A stretch of 64,000 nt of DNA from Formicarius rufipectus (lineage: Eukaryota; Chordata; Aves; Passeriformes; Formicariidae): contig VXAU01001354.1 in NCBI GenBank assembly GCA_013399695.1, forward strand, positions 1,000,905 to 1,064,904, in the 5' to 3' direction. This document shows, in pieces, positions 11,657-25,500 of the stretch (position 1 is its first letter; each line of letters opens with the position of its first letter). Below the pieces are notes generated by a model that saw nothing but the letters and a program-made list of their open reading frames with translations, did no database searches and was not told where the DNA came from. Both the position numbers and the translations under genes were made by a program.

Positions 11657-14600
11657 ACAACAAAGGAGTAAAATTTAGTGAAACATTCTCATGTAGTTTC
11701 CAGCTAAAAGGAATTCAGGAATAGGCCTAGATCTAAAGGAGCAACTTAAGAGGATTCATACAATAGGTCTCTGCTCTTTGTCAGTAATAGGAATGCAAAA
11801 ATTTTTGCATGACGTGTAGCATGATTCTGCTACAGAAAACAATACATTCTTTTTTCATTTAGATTGATAAAAAATAAGATCACTAAGTAGGGATAAATAT
11901 GTGCTTACTATCTATCAGAAAAGTAGCACAGACAACATATTGGAGAGCTCTAGCAAATGCAACAGCTGCTGCTTCTGGTTAAAAGACCTGACGAGGTCTC
12001 TAAGGTAGGCATCTGCTCTGATCTCCTAGGTCCAGTAGCTGAGGAGCCCAGATCATTCAGAATTTTTATTAACACTGCTAACAACACCCACAATGGAATA
12101 TTTAGACAGAATAGCCATGCAAAGTACACAGCACTGACACAAAGTGATCTTATTTCATTCCACAATGAGCAAAATGAATTTTAAAAATATCTTTATCAAA
12201 CTCTCAAAGCAGAAATTTAAACCTTTTAGAAGAGTTCTGGAGAGACAGGCAAGAAAAGGGGACAAAGACTGTAGCAGACACTTGAAATGGTAGCCAGGTG
12301 CTGGCCATTAAAACCTGATCTCCTTGCACACATTAGAAGGGGAAAGCACATAATAGAGCTCAGCAGAGCCACAAGACAATAGCAAGCAGCATGACTATGA
12401 CTTGACAATGGGCATCCACTTAAACAGATAGAAAGACAAGACGAAGACCAGCAGTAAAATCTCATTTGAAAGACATGAAGAAGAGCTGACAACACATTTC
12501 ACTAAGAAACCTATATGGAATATGGCACTACAGAAGTGATAATTCTATAGAAACCCTATTACAAATGAAAATAATGGAGTAAATTAGAGAACCATTGTGG
12601 TTACACTTGCAGCATCACACAGGTCTTGGAGATCCTTTACTTCTTTTATGTATATTAAGCTACATGTAATACCAATGAATTTGAACATTGTTTAAGGAAT
12701 GGAAGGAATAAACAAGAAGCAAAGTGAGAAAAGTTCATTCACTAGGCAGTACACCAATTTTATGAATCTGTTGTGTCAGGGACCCTTTTAATTTACATTT
12801 AACATTTTTAGCAACTAACATTTTTAACAAAGCCAAGGCAATATTGTTCTCAGCAAACCATGATGAGCTCACATTCATTCTGCCCTTTCCACATACTGTG
12901 TTTGTCATCTGTCACCCTCTGTGAGAAAGCAGGTGAAATAAAGTTAAGAGGACACACTTCCTCAAAGCAATGCCATTCAGGAGTTGCCAGGGGCCAAACA
13001 TACAAACGCTGCAGTTGAAATACAGTGAAAGGAAGAAGACAGAATAGAAATGCACAGGAAGTTTGGAGAGAAAAATAGGATACAGTGAAAAAGACAAAAG
13101 CAAAATGACCATGAAAAGTACAATGTGAAGTATAGGCCCCAACTTTTCATACTCCAATGCCTAATGCTAAATCTTGAATCTCTATTTTTCACCAACAGGA
13201 ATTTGCCTGACTTCATAAATTCCTCTACACCACCATAGGCAAGAAGTTCATAGTACCATAAAAAAATAAGGCTCAAATCTATCTTGCACAAAAGTGCCAG
13301 ATCTGTACTGCTCAAATAGGAAAACAGAGTTTCTATTCCCTAAAATATGCATGCAGCCTTCAATCACAATGGTGGGATTTCAATGTACTGTTCATTTCAG
13401 AAAAACCTACATAATCAGGTTCATATTTTTGTAAACTAGTTAGCTAAAATGAAAAATTTGCTTTGAATCTGCTTATTTAAATCAGTACTTTAATTTTTTC
13501 TGGATAAAAGGCTAGGAGTCAGAATGAAGATATCTACCAAAGCCACAGAAACTGAAAACCTTGCAGTCAAATATTTAGGAGGAGGGGAAGAGAAAGAGAC
13601 ATCTCTTGATACAAAAACACTTCTTAGTTATAAATTTTCAGACCATTTTCACAAAAAGGCAGAAGTAAAAAGAAGTTAAAATGTGATTTTAAAAGGAAAA
13701 AAAATTCTCTTCTAACATCTGGTTAATGCAGATGTAATATCAAACTGTGCACTCAATGTGATGAACCAGTCCTTACCTGAGAAATTCTGGTACAATGTTC
13801 ATCAACAGGTACACAAAGAATTTACCAGCAGGACCGAGAACAGACTATCTGTGGTTCTTTACTAGGTACAAGAAGTAGGACAGATTGTATGGTAGATTAT
13901 GATTAGATTTACAGCTAATACCTAAACATTGCCAATACAGTATATGAAATAACAACTCTATGATTTATTAAAAGGGATTGTAGTATAATCAGTTTGTGGT
14001 CCCTCATGCTGAGTTACAAACTCCATTGAGGTCCCCTTGCTTTCTAAACTTCTCAGAGAAATCCACGTATGGCTAGGTCCACAACCTCAGATCTGGTCAA
14101 CCATCTGTGTCTAAAGGGGTGTAATATAAGCAGTTTCAGCTAGAAACATAGAGGTTTACAGTCTTTGGCCTTGCAGAATTCACAACTGTGAAGCAACAAA
14201 ATACCTATGTAACAGCTTCTGAATTTTCTCTCTCCATTTGATGAGACCTTAGTGCTTTTTACTCACTCATCCAAAAGCTTCCAGGTTGGGAATACCCTGC
14301 AGACATCTCTGCCTGGTGGGACCTGCCCCAAAGCTGCCTGCAACCTGAGATTAGTTAGCCTGGTTAACCCAGGGTTTTTGCTGAACACAATGGCCCCTGT
14401 TAAATGGGCTGTTAACCTCTTTTTGAACGTCTTCATATATACAACAGGTTGCTTGCTGTGCATGTGCACAGTTAAGCGTGTAGTTTTGAGTTTTCTTCAG
14501 TTGAGATACAAACAAGAGGTATTTGAATGAAAGCGGGTATTTTTGTGATTCTTGTTGTTTGTTCATGACAGGGAAAGAAAGCATTTGACATACCTTGAAG

Positions 14601-14806
14601 GTTTTTCAGATTAAATGCAATGCTAAAAACATTTCACTATTATACGAAGCCAGTGTATGCTACAGTCTAAAGCTCTGAAACTCATGAGCATACCCAATCT
14701 TAGGTCAATACAACCACCCTCAGTTAGTTAAGTCTCAAGCAACACATTGTTCACCATACGTCAGCCCCAGAGTTACTTTATAGGGTCCTAGACAGGTTTC
14801 ATATCC

Positions 14807-15590
14807 TAATCACAGAATGGGTAAGGTTGGAAGGAATCACAGTGGGTCATCTGGTCCAACCTCCTGCTGAAGCAGAGTCATCCTAGAGCACATGGCACAG
14901 GATTGTGTCCAGATGGTTTTGAGGGAGACTCCACAACCTCTCTGGTCAATGAGTTGCCATGCTCTGCTACCCCCATGGGAAAGACATTCTTCCTCCTGTT
15001 CAGGTGAAATTTACTTTCTACTTATTGCCTCTAATCCTATTGCTTGGCACCATAGAGAAGAGGTTGGCTCCGTCCTCTTACTTACTCCCTTTGGATACTT
15101 ATATACATTGATGAGGTCCCCTCTCAGTCATCTCTTCTCAAGGCTGAACAGGCACAGCTCTCTCAGCCTTTCCTCATAAGAAAGATGCTCCAGTCCTTTA
15201 ATCATCTTTGCTGATCTCCACTGGACCCATTCCAGGAACTATGTGTCTCTCTTGTATTGAGGACCTCAGAACTGGACAGCACTCCAGATGTGCCTCACTA
15301 GGGCTGAGCAGAGGGGCAGGATCACCTCCCATTGACACCATTGCCCCTGCTGGCAATGTTCTTCCTAATGCACCCCAGGATACCACTGGCCTTCTTGGCC
15401 ACTAGGACACACTGGTGGTTCATGGACGGCTTCTTGTCCACCAGGACCCCAGGTCCTTCTCTGCAGAGTTGTTTTCCAGCAGGTCAGCACCCAGTCTCGA
15501 CTGGTGCTCAGGGTTATTCCTCTCCAGGTTCAGGACCCTCCATTCACTTCTGTTGAATTTCATATGGTTTTTCTCTGCCTGTCTCTCAAA
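14807..15590 (-). mobile_element. CR1 non-LTR retrotransposon, about 0.8 kb
   Basis: It begins with AATCACAGAATGGGTAAGGTTGG and the GGTCATCTGGTCCAACCTCC word, the reversed CR1 3' end, and belongs to the same subfamily as the copy at 923-2125. The minus strand then reads through decayed ORF2 C-terminal blocks. A 3' block is legible near 15180 (TCTCTCAGCCTTTCCTCATAAG). The segment around 15420-15608 preserves the LGADLLENNSAEKDLG block of the reverse transcriptase C-terminal region. Several indels move the frame between these blocks, so the copy is dead. The right edge, near 15590, is a 5' truncation. Confidence 0.92.
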
Positions 15591-18560
15591 GTAGAGCTTC
15601 CTGTGCAACTTCTTTCACAGGCACCACAGTCATAATAAAGCTGGGAAGGTTGTTCAAATTTTAAAACGTCCTCAATCCTTCAAACCACTGGAAATCACAC
15701 AGATGCCAGCCAACCGAAGCCGCACTGTGAGAATTCTGACTTTTTTATTAATCATTATCAATGACATAGATATCACACAGATTTATCATTCTGAAATTGG
15801 CATCATTCAAGAAGTATTTTCCAGTGAGGAATCTTGATGAAATAGAGAATTTTTGCAGGATATTCACCAGATTAGCAGTAGACTGAGTGCTGTCTACTAC
15901 AGAAAATTGGCAGGAGGAGAGGTAATAATAGACAATAAATAATTACAATATGATAGCAAAATAAATTAAAATAAATGCAAATAGGTTGAGTCTGGATAAC
16001 AGTTCTATTAACAAGAGGGAATACATTTGAAGGCAGAATATCTGTGTATTAAGACACAAAATAGATGGCTCTATTCTATCTCCACAAGACCAGAAAGAAT
16101 TTTATGAATCAGAGTAAATGAGTTGCCACTGTGATGAAATCGGTCTACAGTAATTGCTAATATAAACAGAGGAGGACTAAAGAGAAATAACAGAATTTCA
16201 CCTTTATCCATGTATTTTGTAGATTTGTTGTAAAGATGGTAATCATTTTGTTTTCTGTAGTTTTAAAGTGATGTTTACAAAATGCAGTAAGGTACAGAAA
16301 GGTATTCACCAATATACCTTAGGGTTATATCTTACAAAGAGAACCCTAAAGAACTCATAATTGTTTAGCTTGTCAAAACAACAACTATATAATGTTTTGA
16401 CTACTCTATAAAGATCTTTACAGGGAAAAAAAAAGACAGTGGAATAAAACCAGTTGTACTGGCAAAGACAAAAGTCAGGTGAGTCAAAAATAATATTCTT
16501 AACCACAATGGAGATACATCTGTGGAGACCGCTGGTGGATTCTGTAGAATGTCTAGTTTTAAGCCTGAGATTGGCAGCCCTTCTGGGGATGACAAGCTTG
16601 GGCTGAGCATTAACAGGAGTACTTATAAAATTTTGGAATTCAATGGGGATTGAAGGAGTCAAAGTAAAATTCAGTGGGCACATCAGAGATCAGACCAGAT
16701 GACCTCCTTTTGTGAGTAGTCACTTATACAGCAGATCCAGTGACATCAGGTCCTTTGAGAGGTCAAGGGAACTGCTGAGGTAGTTTGACACTGCTATGTT
16801 GTAGACTCTCATCATGAAGAGGTGGCAGGGGGAACATCACAAGAATCTTATTGAAACACTCACTTCAGCTTTTCCGAGTGAACTTTTGTCAATTTGCAGC
16901 TTTAATCTGAGGAAAAATAATGGGAAAAATCTTATTGATAGAAAGGGTGTTAGCTTTCATCTCCCTTAGCCGTGCATTTCAAACCAGTTCTGTAGGACCA
17001 ACTTTGGAAGAAAATTAATGGTCTGATTATAAAGTACTGCAGTGTCTCAGGTAACAAATGCATGACAGCTATTTAACCAATACCTGGGTAGCCAACCGGT
17101 AAGGGTGGCATTAATGATTTTGTAGAAAGTTAACTAAGTACATCTATCACTTTGTCATGTAGGGTAAAAGAAAGCATCAGTCAAAGAAAAAAGAGGGAAT
17201 CAGTCTATGCTTCCTTTTCTTAGGTTCTGCTGAAATCTGCTCTAAGAATCAATACAGCTGGAGTGATGAACTCTACTCAGGCTGATTAAATGTAACAGGG
17301 GTAGCAAGGGAAGGAGTAGGGCCAGCCACTGACCTGTAAGAAAACAGAAACAGCATATTATGGATGAGGAAAACACCAGGAGTTTACTAAAAGGCTCTCC
17401 AATGGTCATGCCCCAAAAATCTGCTTCAGAGGTTTAGCCATTCCAGTTATCTTCAATTGAGTGTTTCACCCTGGTCAGTGACAAACTTGGAAAGTGCTCC
17501 TATTCACACACTGACTGCACTCTCACACTCAGATATGTTCAATACCTTCTTAAAAAAGACCATGTTGAAATTATCCCCCCTTGGGACAAATTTACAGCTG
17601 GAGTGAACGAACACCTTCAAATGTAAACTCAGCTTACAGCAACTGAGGTTTCAATCAGATGGTTTTTACAGCTCCTCACTGCAGTAATCAAGCACATATG
17701 ATTCCTCTCTTTTCCTTTCTCCCTTGAAGAAGCAGCATTGTATATACCTTTGCGCATTCCTTTTCCACTTACTAAGCCTAACACAACTCCCACAATGGAG
17801 ATCCTTCCACCTGAACAGCTCTTTTGATTTTTTTTCATTCTTAAGATAACTTGTTCATTGCTACAGCTAAATGGTCTGCAGAGAGCTTTTAGACAAAACG
17901 TTAATGTTGGTTGAAATACCTGTGTTTGCAACTGTGTTTTAAAAAAATCTCCTGCTTTTCAGATGTGGGGGATTTTTTTTTGATTTTTGATAAATCAAAT
18001 TTTACAGATTTTAGATTATTTTTTTTTTTAATTTTTCCTTCTTAAAAAGAATGGAAAGAAGAAGAGTGAAGAAAAAGTAAAGAATAAAACAAAAAGGATA
18101 ACATCAGAAAGTCATAACATTGCATCTGAAAAATTTTACGTTCAAAATAAATCTTCCCAGGAATATTTGAAAAATAAATCTATACCTTAAAGACAAAAAT
18201 AAAACCTGAAAATCCTGGGAAAAAAAACTGATATTAAACAAAAGTCAGTATCCTAGTCCATATTCATTTTAATTACATTAGTAGAATACATACCAAAATC
18301 TGAAGAACAGTGCTCTATAAATAGCAATCCATAAATATCATCTACACCTAGGTTTTAATTATTGTGGAACAATGTGGTTTTTGTTTATCCCGATGTGAAA
18401 ACAGAGGAAGGAAATATATCCCCGCTATGTCTTTCTAGAGCTCAATTTTTTTGTTGTTATTCTTGTTAGCTTCCTCCTCCCTCTTTAGAGTACCATATAC
18501 CCCTTTGACTTGACAAAGTCATTGCTTTATAATCAATTAATTACCAGGGAAACAGCTTGT

Positions 18561-18646
18561 CAGTTTGAGCGGCAGACAGGTACAGGCTGTTCCTGTACCA
18601 GAGGGCAGGCATGGCATCTGACTGCAGCCTGCTCAAACTGTCTGCC
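18561..18646. other. Nested inverted repeats with potential alternative folds
   Basis: An inner perfect hairpin has GGTACAGG at 18579-18586 and CCTGTACC at 18592-18599 with a 5-base loop. An outer arm CAGTTTGAGC at 18561-18570 is exactly complementary to GCTCAAACTG at 18631-18640. A second arm GGCAGACA at 18571-18578 is complementary to TGTCTGCC at 18639-18646. The two outer pairings share bases at 18639-18640 and lie in an order that prevents them from nesting together. It could be a decayed palindromic element, a structured RNA, or chance. Confidence 0.6.
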
Positions 18647-19224
18647 AGTTCCACCCTTTAAAACTCTTGGGGTGAGCACTGTTGCCACCACAGCCTGAAT
18701 CTGCTGTGCTCCCTATCAAGTGCCTAATAGGTTTTCTGGTTCTTTGTCTTTCACCATTTGGAAAATCAGTTCCAGAGGGTCATGTGGGGGCTCCCACAGC
18801 ACCAAAGGGAATTCATTTTGCAGTGGCCACTACCACTTTGCTGTGGAAATAAACAGGTGGGAGAAAAAAATTCTAATAACCCCATTGTATCTTTCCATCA
18901 GCAAGTTTTACATTAGTTATTCAACCACTAGCAATTTGATTAAAATACTGAAAATTTAAGAAATGCTGCAAGAATTAGCATACCCTTTGAGCTGTTAGGA
19001 GCCTATGCACCACTTAAGTTGTTAGTCCTGTATGTGAGGCCCACACGGGACATTCCAAGCAGCCAGTTGCAAGCTCAGGTCCTGCTCTGGCAAAGCATTT
19101 GAGCACAGGACCCTTAAGTGACTCCTATGTGATTATTTGCTTGCTTATAGTTAATTGCACACTTTGGTGTTTTGCTGGCTGAAGTGCTAAATTACTTCGA
19201 GGCAGTGATCCAATCCACACTGCT

Positions 19225-19540
19225 TGCGGCACTCTGAAAAGGAAAGAAATGATGGTGTTTTACGCTGCTCATTCAGCTTGTGCTGATTTTCTGTTCTTAC
19301 TGGGCCAGAGAGTGAGGGGCAATTACTGTCTCACATTAGTGGGCTGGTGGGTCACCCTGTACCCCCAGGAGCACTGGAAAGCTGCCTCCAGCAGCGTGCA
19401 GATGTCCTACGGCTGCATTCCCATTATTGGGGAGCATGGGCTGCTCTGCCAGAGCAGCATTAAATGGAACTGGAGGCAGTCTTTCAAACAGCACTTTTCT
19501 GAAGCTTTCAGCTGCTGTTGTTCTCCCCTCCATGTGGCAT
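19225..19540. other. GC-richer block of unknown nature
   Basis: This stretch is visibly richer in G and C than its AT-rich surroundings and holds an open plus-strand frame at 19249-19569 of 106 codons as well as a minus-strand frame of 65 codons. I recognise no protein family in either, nor splice sites clear enough to call an exon. A conserved non-coding element, an old exon or an unrecognised repeat are all possible. Confidence 0.35.
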
Positions 19541-19691
19541 GTAAGATGCTGAGTAAAGACCTGTTTTAGACTTTTCTGTTAAGAGAAGCAAGCTGAATTG
19601 CTTTCTCTAAAAACTCCAGAAACCCCAAATCTGTTGTCATAACACTGGGGCAGCATAATGGGATCTCCTATCACATTTTGATTACATCAGT

Positions 19692-20700
19692 AATCATAGA
19701 ATAGAACCATAAAATCATTAAGGTTGTAAAAGACCTCCAAGATCATTGAGTCCAACCTTTAAACAAATACCACCTTGCCAAATAAACCATAGCACTACAT
19801 GCCACATCCAGCCATTTCTTGAACACTTTCAGGGGTGGTGACTTTACCACTTCCCCTGAGCAGCCTTTTCCAATACTTGATAACTCTCTCAGTGAAGAAG
19901 TTCTTCCTGATGTCCAACCTGACTCTCCCCTGGTGAAGTTTGAGGCCATTTCCTCTTGTTCTATTGCTGGTTTCCTGGGAGAAGAGGCTGACCCCCATCT
20001 TGCTACTTCCATTGTAGAGAGCAATAAGGTCTTCATGAGCCTCCTTTTCTGCAGTCTAAACAACCCTGGCTCCTTCTCATATAACTTAGCCTTGAGACCC
20101 TTTCAAGCCTCTTTTCTCCAATCCAGCATCTCAATATCCTTCTTAAATGTGGGGACCATAACTGGACATAGTACTCAGGGTAGGGCCTCACCAGTGTTAA
20201 TTACAGGGGGACAATCACTTCCCTAGTCCTCATGGCCAAATCATTTCTGATACAGACCACGATGTCGCTGGCCTTCTTGGCCACCTGAGCACACTGCCAG
20301 CTTATGTTCAGCTGCTGCTGACCAGCACCGCCAGGTCCTTTTCTACTGTGCAGTTTTACAGCCACTCCTCCCCCAGTCTGGGGTTGTTTTGACCCACGTG
20401 CAGTTCCTGGCACTTCACCTTATTGAACGTCATACTGTTGGTCTCATCCAATCCATCCAGCCCATCCAGATCCTTCTGCAGAGCCCTCGTATCCTCCAGC
20501 AGATCAACACTCCAGCCCATGTCAGTGTCATCTGCAAACTTACTGAGGCTGCCCTCAATCCCCTCCTCTAGGTCATTGATAAAGACATGAAACACGGCTG
20601 GTGCCAATACTGAGCCTTGGGGAACACCATTAGGGACCTGTCACTAAATGGATGTAGCATCATTTACCACCACTCTCTTACGCCTGACCTTCCAAATCAG
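19692..20700 (-). mobile_element. CR1 non-LTR retrotransposon, about 1.0 kb
   Basis: The left edge AATCATAGAATAGAACCATAAAATCATTAAGGTT is the reversed CR1 tail, followed by AAAGACCTCCAAGATCATTGAGTCCAACC, which marks a subfamily different from 923-2125 and 59682-60565. The minus strand reads into ORF2: a C-terminal frame at 20063-19743, a frame with the YLARW-like end, and the polymerase palm segment at 20607-20356. Words such as GGCCTTCTTGGCCACCTGAGCACACTG and CTTGGGGAACACCATTAGG are diagnostic. The right edge is a 5' truncation near 20700. Confidence 0.93.
20356..20607 (-). pseudogene. CR1 reverse-transcriptase fragment retaining the FADD box
   Basis: The minus-strand frame reads VFHVFINDLEEGIEG, then SKFADDTD, then LEDTRALQKDLD. 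FADD (bases 20527-20538) is the catalytic YxDD-type box of the reverse-transcriptase palm, so the key aspartates are still encoded. Frameshifts downstream, where the next block appears in another frame at 20413-20201, disable the protein. Among the CR1 copies here this is the only one with an intact catalytic box. Confidence 0.88.
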
Positions 20701-22495
20701 GACAACTTTCCCAAGATAGATCCAACCTTAAAACAACCTTAATCTGTCATGTGCCTGCTTTGCCATCTTTTCTTATACAGCCTAATTCCCTGCTCAGATA
20801 AGTAGGATCACTCATGCAATGAAAGTATTCAACCCCTGACTGAGGCATGTGTGACACACGACACATCACCTTAAGCCTCTGAGTTGTAAACGCTTCAGTC
20901 CAAATATTTAATATCCATAAAAGAGAGAAAGACCATGTGAACTGTGAGGCCATAGAGGGACATTTGCAGAGATATTTTAGCAAAACTCAAGAATCTGCTG
21001 CCTCCATTCTGTGGCCCTGATCTACAACCAAGAAAAAAAAAAAAAAGGCAAAGGGTTGATTAAAAGGCACCTGAACTGGGAAAAGACTGTTCTTATTGTG
21101 GTACTGTTGTCATCTAAGTTACTTTTTACCTTCCCACACACGAGAAGCAATTGTTTCAACAATTTGCTAGACTCCCCATTCTGTATCTGTAGACTGGTTC
21201 TTACCTACTGCACAGAAATTATGTGAACAAAGTGAAAAATTATTAAGAACTGAGAAATGCTGACATACTAAAATGGCAGAAGACTTATAACTGGCTTACA
21301 TAAGACGAAAAAAGGCATTAACTTACACTGAAGAAAATCAGAGTGATTATTGACCTAGAAATGTTGCATTCTCAGCAGCACCCCAAAGGCTCTAGTCTGT
21401 GTCTTGCAGCGCTGTGTCTCCCATGTCTCCTCCCTCCTCTTCCATTACAAAACCTGACATTGCATTAATGCTCCCCCAGCTACCAATAAAGAAAAAGCTA
21501 TACTGCTGGCTGTGAAATTTCTATAACTTTGATTACCTACAACAGCTCTTCCTTGCTTTGATAGGAAACAGTACACAGGAAAGCTATCTAATATGCTGCG
21601 TAAATGCAGCTTCTACTAAGCACATTACTTAAGGTGTTCAGAGTTCACACCTGCTGTCCTTGAAGAAATCACCCCCTTCCCGGGAATATGCAAGGACATA
21701 CTGTCCTGATGTATAACAGCACAAAAATAAAAACAGAATCAAGCCCAGGGATATCTCTCAACCAAATTAAGGGAAGAAAGGAAAAATAAAAGTCACCCTG
21801 GCACACCTCATGCTATGAGCACAGACTATAAGAAAACCCATGGACATAAAGGTGTCCTACCATGTTTCTTTTCTGAGGAAAAGCCTGCAATAAACAGACC
21901 TTCCTACCTTTCTGCACAGATCCACAGATATCACAACAGGAACAAAAAAGCATTTTCATTGAAGTGCCTTTCGTCTTTGCCTCTTAAGAATGATTTATTT
22001 CTCTTTCATTTTATGCAAGAACTGTATATTTGGAGACCTAATACGTGCATCTGTAAGGCATCCAAGATTTCTTGTGTAATCCCAAAGGGAAAATATACTG
22101 ATCCTATCACTTTTGTACTGCATCACAGGGCACAGAAGAGAAAAGTCAATAAAAAGCATCAGAGCACAAAAAGGCAAGCTTTAATCAATATCTGATCTTG
22201 ATATGGCCTGTCTGGTAAAGAAAAATCATTTAAGACTTAAATTTACTTCCTTGTGCACTCTGCTTACACAGTGAAAAAAATTCCTAGTTTATTCCTTTAT
22301 CTTGACTTCTTTTACCCTTTTCCTTTTCTTTATCTGAGAAAGCAAGCAAATATTTTGATACTGGGTCAATTAACCTGGCAGAATTAGGCAAGCTGTCAGG
22401 CTTCCATCTTCTGCAAGGCAAATGCTGTTATGCCTCCCCAAGTCACTGCCTGCCAGCTATTCAAAGTCACTACAATGAAAAATTGCTTGTTCCTT
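20701..22495. other. Unique AT-rich sequence before an assembly gap
   Basis: I see no gene or repeat beyond a 14-base A run near 21032-21045. An open plus-strand frame of 126 codons at 21815-22195 is lysine- and serine-rich, has no recognisable domain and no splice context, and I treat it as chance. Confidence 0.5.
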
Positions 22496-22521
22496 NNNNN
22501 NNNNNNNNNNNNNNNNNNNNN
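22496..22521. other. Assembly gap of 26 N
   Basis: The bases are unknown. The right flank continues with a long poly-A run (22530-22550), so the gap was probably caused by a homopolymer or other hard-to-sequence DNA. The true length may differ from 26. Confidence 0.98.
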
Positions 22522-25500
22522 GATAAAGGAAAAAAAAAAAAAAAAAAAAAGTCAAACCAGCATATCTTAGCAATTCCATCCTTATCCAGAGAAAACATTA
22601 TAAATCAGGTACAGGTATGAAAACAAAAAAATAGCTACAAAAAAGTATTTTTTTTTTAAATTACAATTTCATTGTTTATTCTTTTAATTAACAGTGTAGT
22701 GCTTGGCTAAGTGCAAATCTCCCTGACAGTTTCTTCTTAGAGATTCATCCTAACACAGATAATCACACTCTGAAAATAAGGTATAAGGTATCACTCAGTG
22801 AGTTTAGAGATAATTTAATAATTTTGACCTAAGCACCTCACTATCAAGCAGTAAGAAGTCAGATAATTGCTAACAAAAAGTTGCTGAAGAATGATAGGCA
22901 CACACTTTGGTGTGAATGACTTCCTTTTACTGCGAAGTTTGACCCTGCTGTTAATACATCATTTGGTGACTGTAAAACTTTTCTTTACTCTTTATAATAT
23001 CTTTTAAATTTTGCAATGGCTTTTGTTAGAATTGACACATTTTTGCATTTTTAATGCCTTTCTACTTTGCCATTTCAGTTGTGTGTAAACCCAGCTGTGT
23101 GCACCCTTTGTAGATGTTTGAAGTCTTTCTACATATTTTAAATATTTAAATTTCACTTTGTCTTTAAACCATAGCTGTTTATTTTTTCAATCCATTGCAC
23201 ATTCATTTGCCACACTGTCTTCTGAGTGACCAAGATGTGAATATTTCATTCCATATATGAATATGTAGATTGCAGTCATGTCAACCAAGTTTTAATCTAA
23301 GTGTAAGTTGCAACACAATGGTTACTTAATAAATTTCTGAGTACCTAATGAGAGCATCCATCTTTCTGGACAAAAAGCTGAACTATTTCCAGCAAAGGTA
23401 CAAGGAATAATACATGAAAAATTATCAAGAGCAAAGAACATGCAATGATTTTGCAGTGGGGTTTATCATGAGATTTTTGTCCATACTGAGGTTTCCAAGC
23501 TGTTTCAGGTATCTTAAAGTCAGAAATAGCACATAATTTGCAAAATACCAGACAAATAATATAACCCTTACAAAAAGTAACAAAATTATTTTCCTTTTAT
23601 TCTCTGTTCCTCCATTTGTGAAACACTTCAGCAGTCTATATAAATGACCATCTGAGAAGGCTAAGTGATTTTTAAAAGTAAATGAAGTACAATATCAGGA
23701 TATTTCAGCAGCATTCTTACACATTGTTATCCTACAGGTGTTGCTCAGCAATCCATTTGTCAAAGTTGGACCCTGCCAGCACCCCTGCAGGTAATACTCA
23801 TTCCCACCCACTCTACCACCAAACTCAAGGAGTTGAGAGGACTGAAAGCAAATTGTGCCAGTAAAAAAATAGAGGGGGAAAAAATGGCCTTTCGCATGTT
23901 CTTTACAACTTGTCATGCTGCCCTAACTGATGATTGTTGAACACGTGGTGAATATGACAAGAGATATAAGTTTTCAGACAAACAATAATGGCCAAATCAG
24001 AAAATTTATTTAAGACTGACTTTTCAAGAGCTTCATTTTCTGTATTTACAAATACATTACTGCCCTGTTTGCCTTTTCCTCCAAAGGGTTTTTCAGTCCT
24101 ATTTTTTTCTGTCTAATTGCCAAATTCTGCTTGTTCACATGAAACTTGAAGGCTGATCAGAAAGGAACTACATTCTCTGAAATGAATGTGCATTGCCAGG
24201 AAACAAAACTCTACACTAAATGCACATTAAATTCGCAAAGGTAAATATGCAAAAGTTAACAAATACCAGAATTACATGCCTCTGAAGTTTTTTCTCAGCT
24301 CTCCTGTGCACTACCAATGATATTTTAATTTCTTGATTGTTTGTTTTCTCATCTAATCTTTTTGTTCCTACTGGTGGTCTTTAATGTAGTTAAAATTGCC
24401 TTCTCTGTACTGGTCTTAATAGCTTATTTGTAGTACTATATCTTCAACACAAGTACATCACCACTGTTCTCTTAACTTCTGAATTAGGGCACCACACATC
24501 ACCAGAGACTACAGACCAAGTTTCTTTATGCTTGAAAACTGGCACATCTACATAGTCATTAACCTAACCTCATCCAAAATGTTCCTTTTTGCTCCTTAAT
24601 CATTCTAGTTGCTCAGCTGTAAAACCTACCACAGAAACAAATATAACTGTGGGACAGGGTCTCTCATATCTCTGCTCCGTGATTGCTGCTCTGAACTGAA
24701 ACGTAGGTCTTGGAGTACCAGCAAAGCCCATGTTAAGACTGACCCCTCAGCATCAGACTGAGAAACAACCTATACCAGCACTTTGCTGTACTGCTTAAAA
24801 TTACAGATCTCTATCTGCTTCCTTGCCAATCCCAGTGAGTATTAGACTATGTGGTCCTTTCCTATACAAAAGTAATTCCATACCTTTGATCACGTTCTCT
24901 TCACTGTACATTTTTGCAGCTCCAGTTCATAGAATTCAAGGTACGCGTGCTCCACAGATTTAGAAAATGTCAATTATTGTATTCTTTTTTATTTTAGTTC
25001 TTCCCTTGTAATTCTTAATATAGTTTGCACTTTGCTATTGAAACCACAACTGACACTTTTATAGAACAATAACTATTATTAGATCTCTTCATCATTCATT
25101 CTGCAGTCAATACTGAGATATTTCTGCACATCTTCATTTTCAATTACCTTGACTACCTGTTTTCCATGTTGTTTTAAAAACACTCCATACAGCACAGAAC
25201 TTCATGTCTCTCCAGTAGTAGCACTCCACTGAGAAAACTAGACTTTACTTCTACTTTGTTTCCTACTCAATATTGACATTAGTTACCATAATATCCTTAC
25301 TGTATATTGGGAGGTCATCGGTGTTCCCAGGATGCCCTAAGTACACTCTTGTAACAGCATGTTGAGCATTATAGTACCTGAACCTTTATGGGTTGGTGGA
25401 TGTTTTTTTCCCCCTTTCCTGTTTTCCCTTTCCATGACAGCCTAAAATTCTACTTCCTGTGGCAGTGAGAAATGCCTATGGATTTATAATATACTATATT

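Larger units (their letters stand above)
2601..14806. other. Long unique AT-rich region without recognisable genes
   Basis: About 12 kb with no host exon or transposon that I can support. The longest open frames run through the poly-T/poly-A tract near 7430-7490 and are low-complexity artefacts. Small structures seen are a GCTGCCC/GGGCAGC inverted pair at 5721-5747, an 11-bp perfect tandem repeat at 6997-7018, a hairpin at 9884-9908, a G-rich run at 10265-10289 and a T/G-rich tract at 11570-11656. Several of these are listed separately. Confidence 0.55.
15591..19691. other. Unique sequence, no recognisable gene
   Basis: No domain-bearing open frame or transposon is recognised. The longest frame (minus, 16306-16683, 125 codons) has no features I can interpret. 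Two spots stand out: a set of inverted repeats at 18561-18646 and a locally GC-richer block at about 19225-19540. Both are listed separately. A poly-T stretch lies near 17970-18030. Confidence 0.5.
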
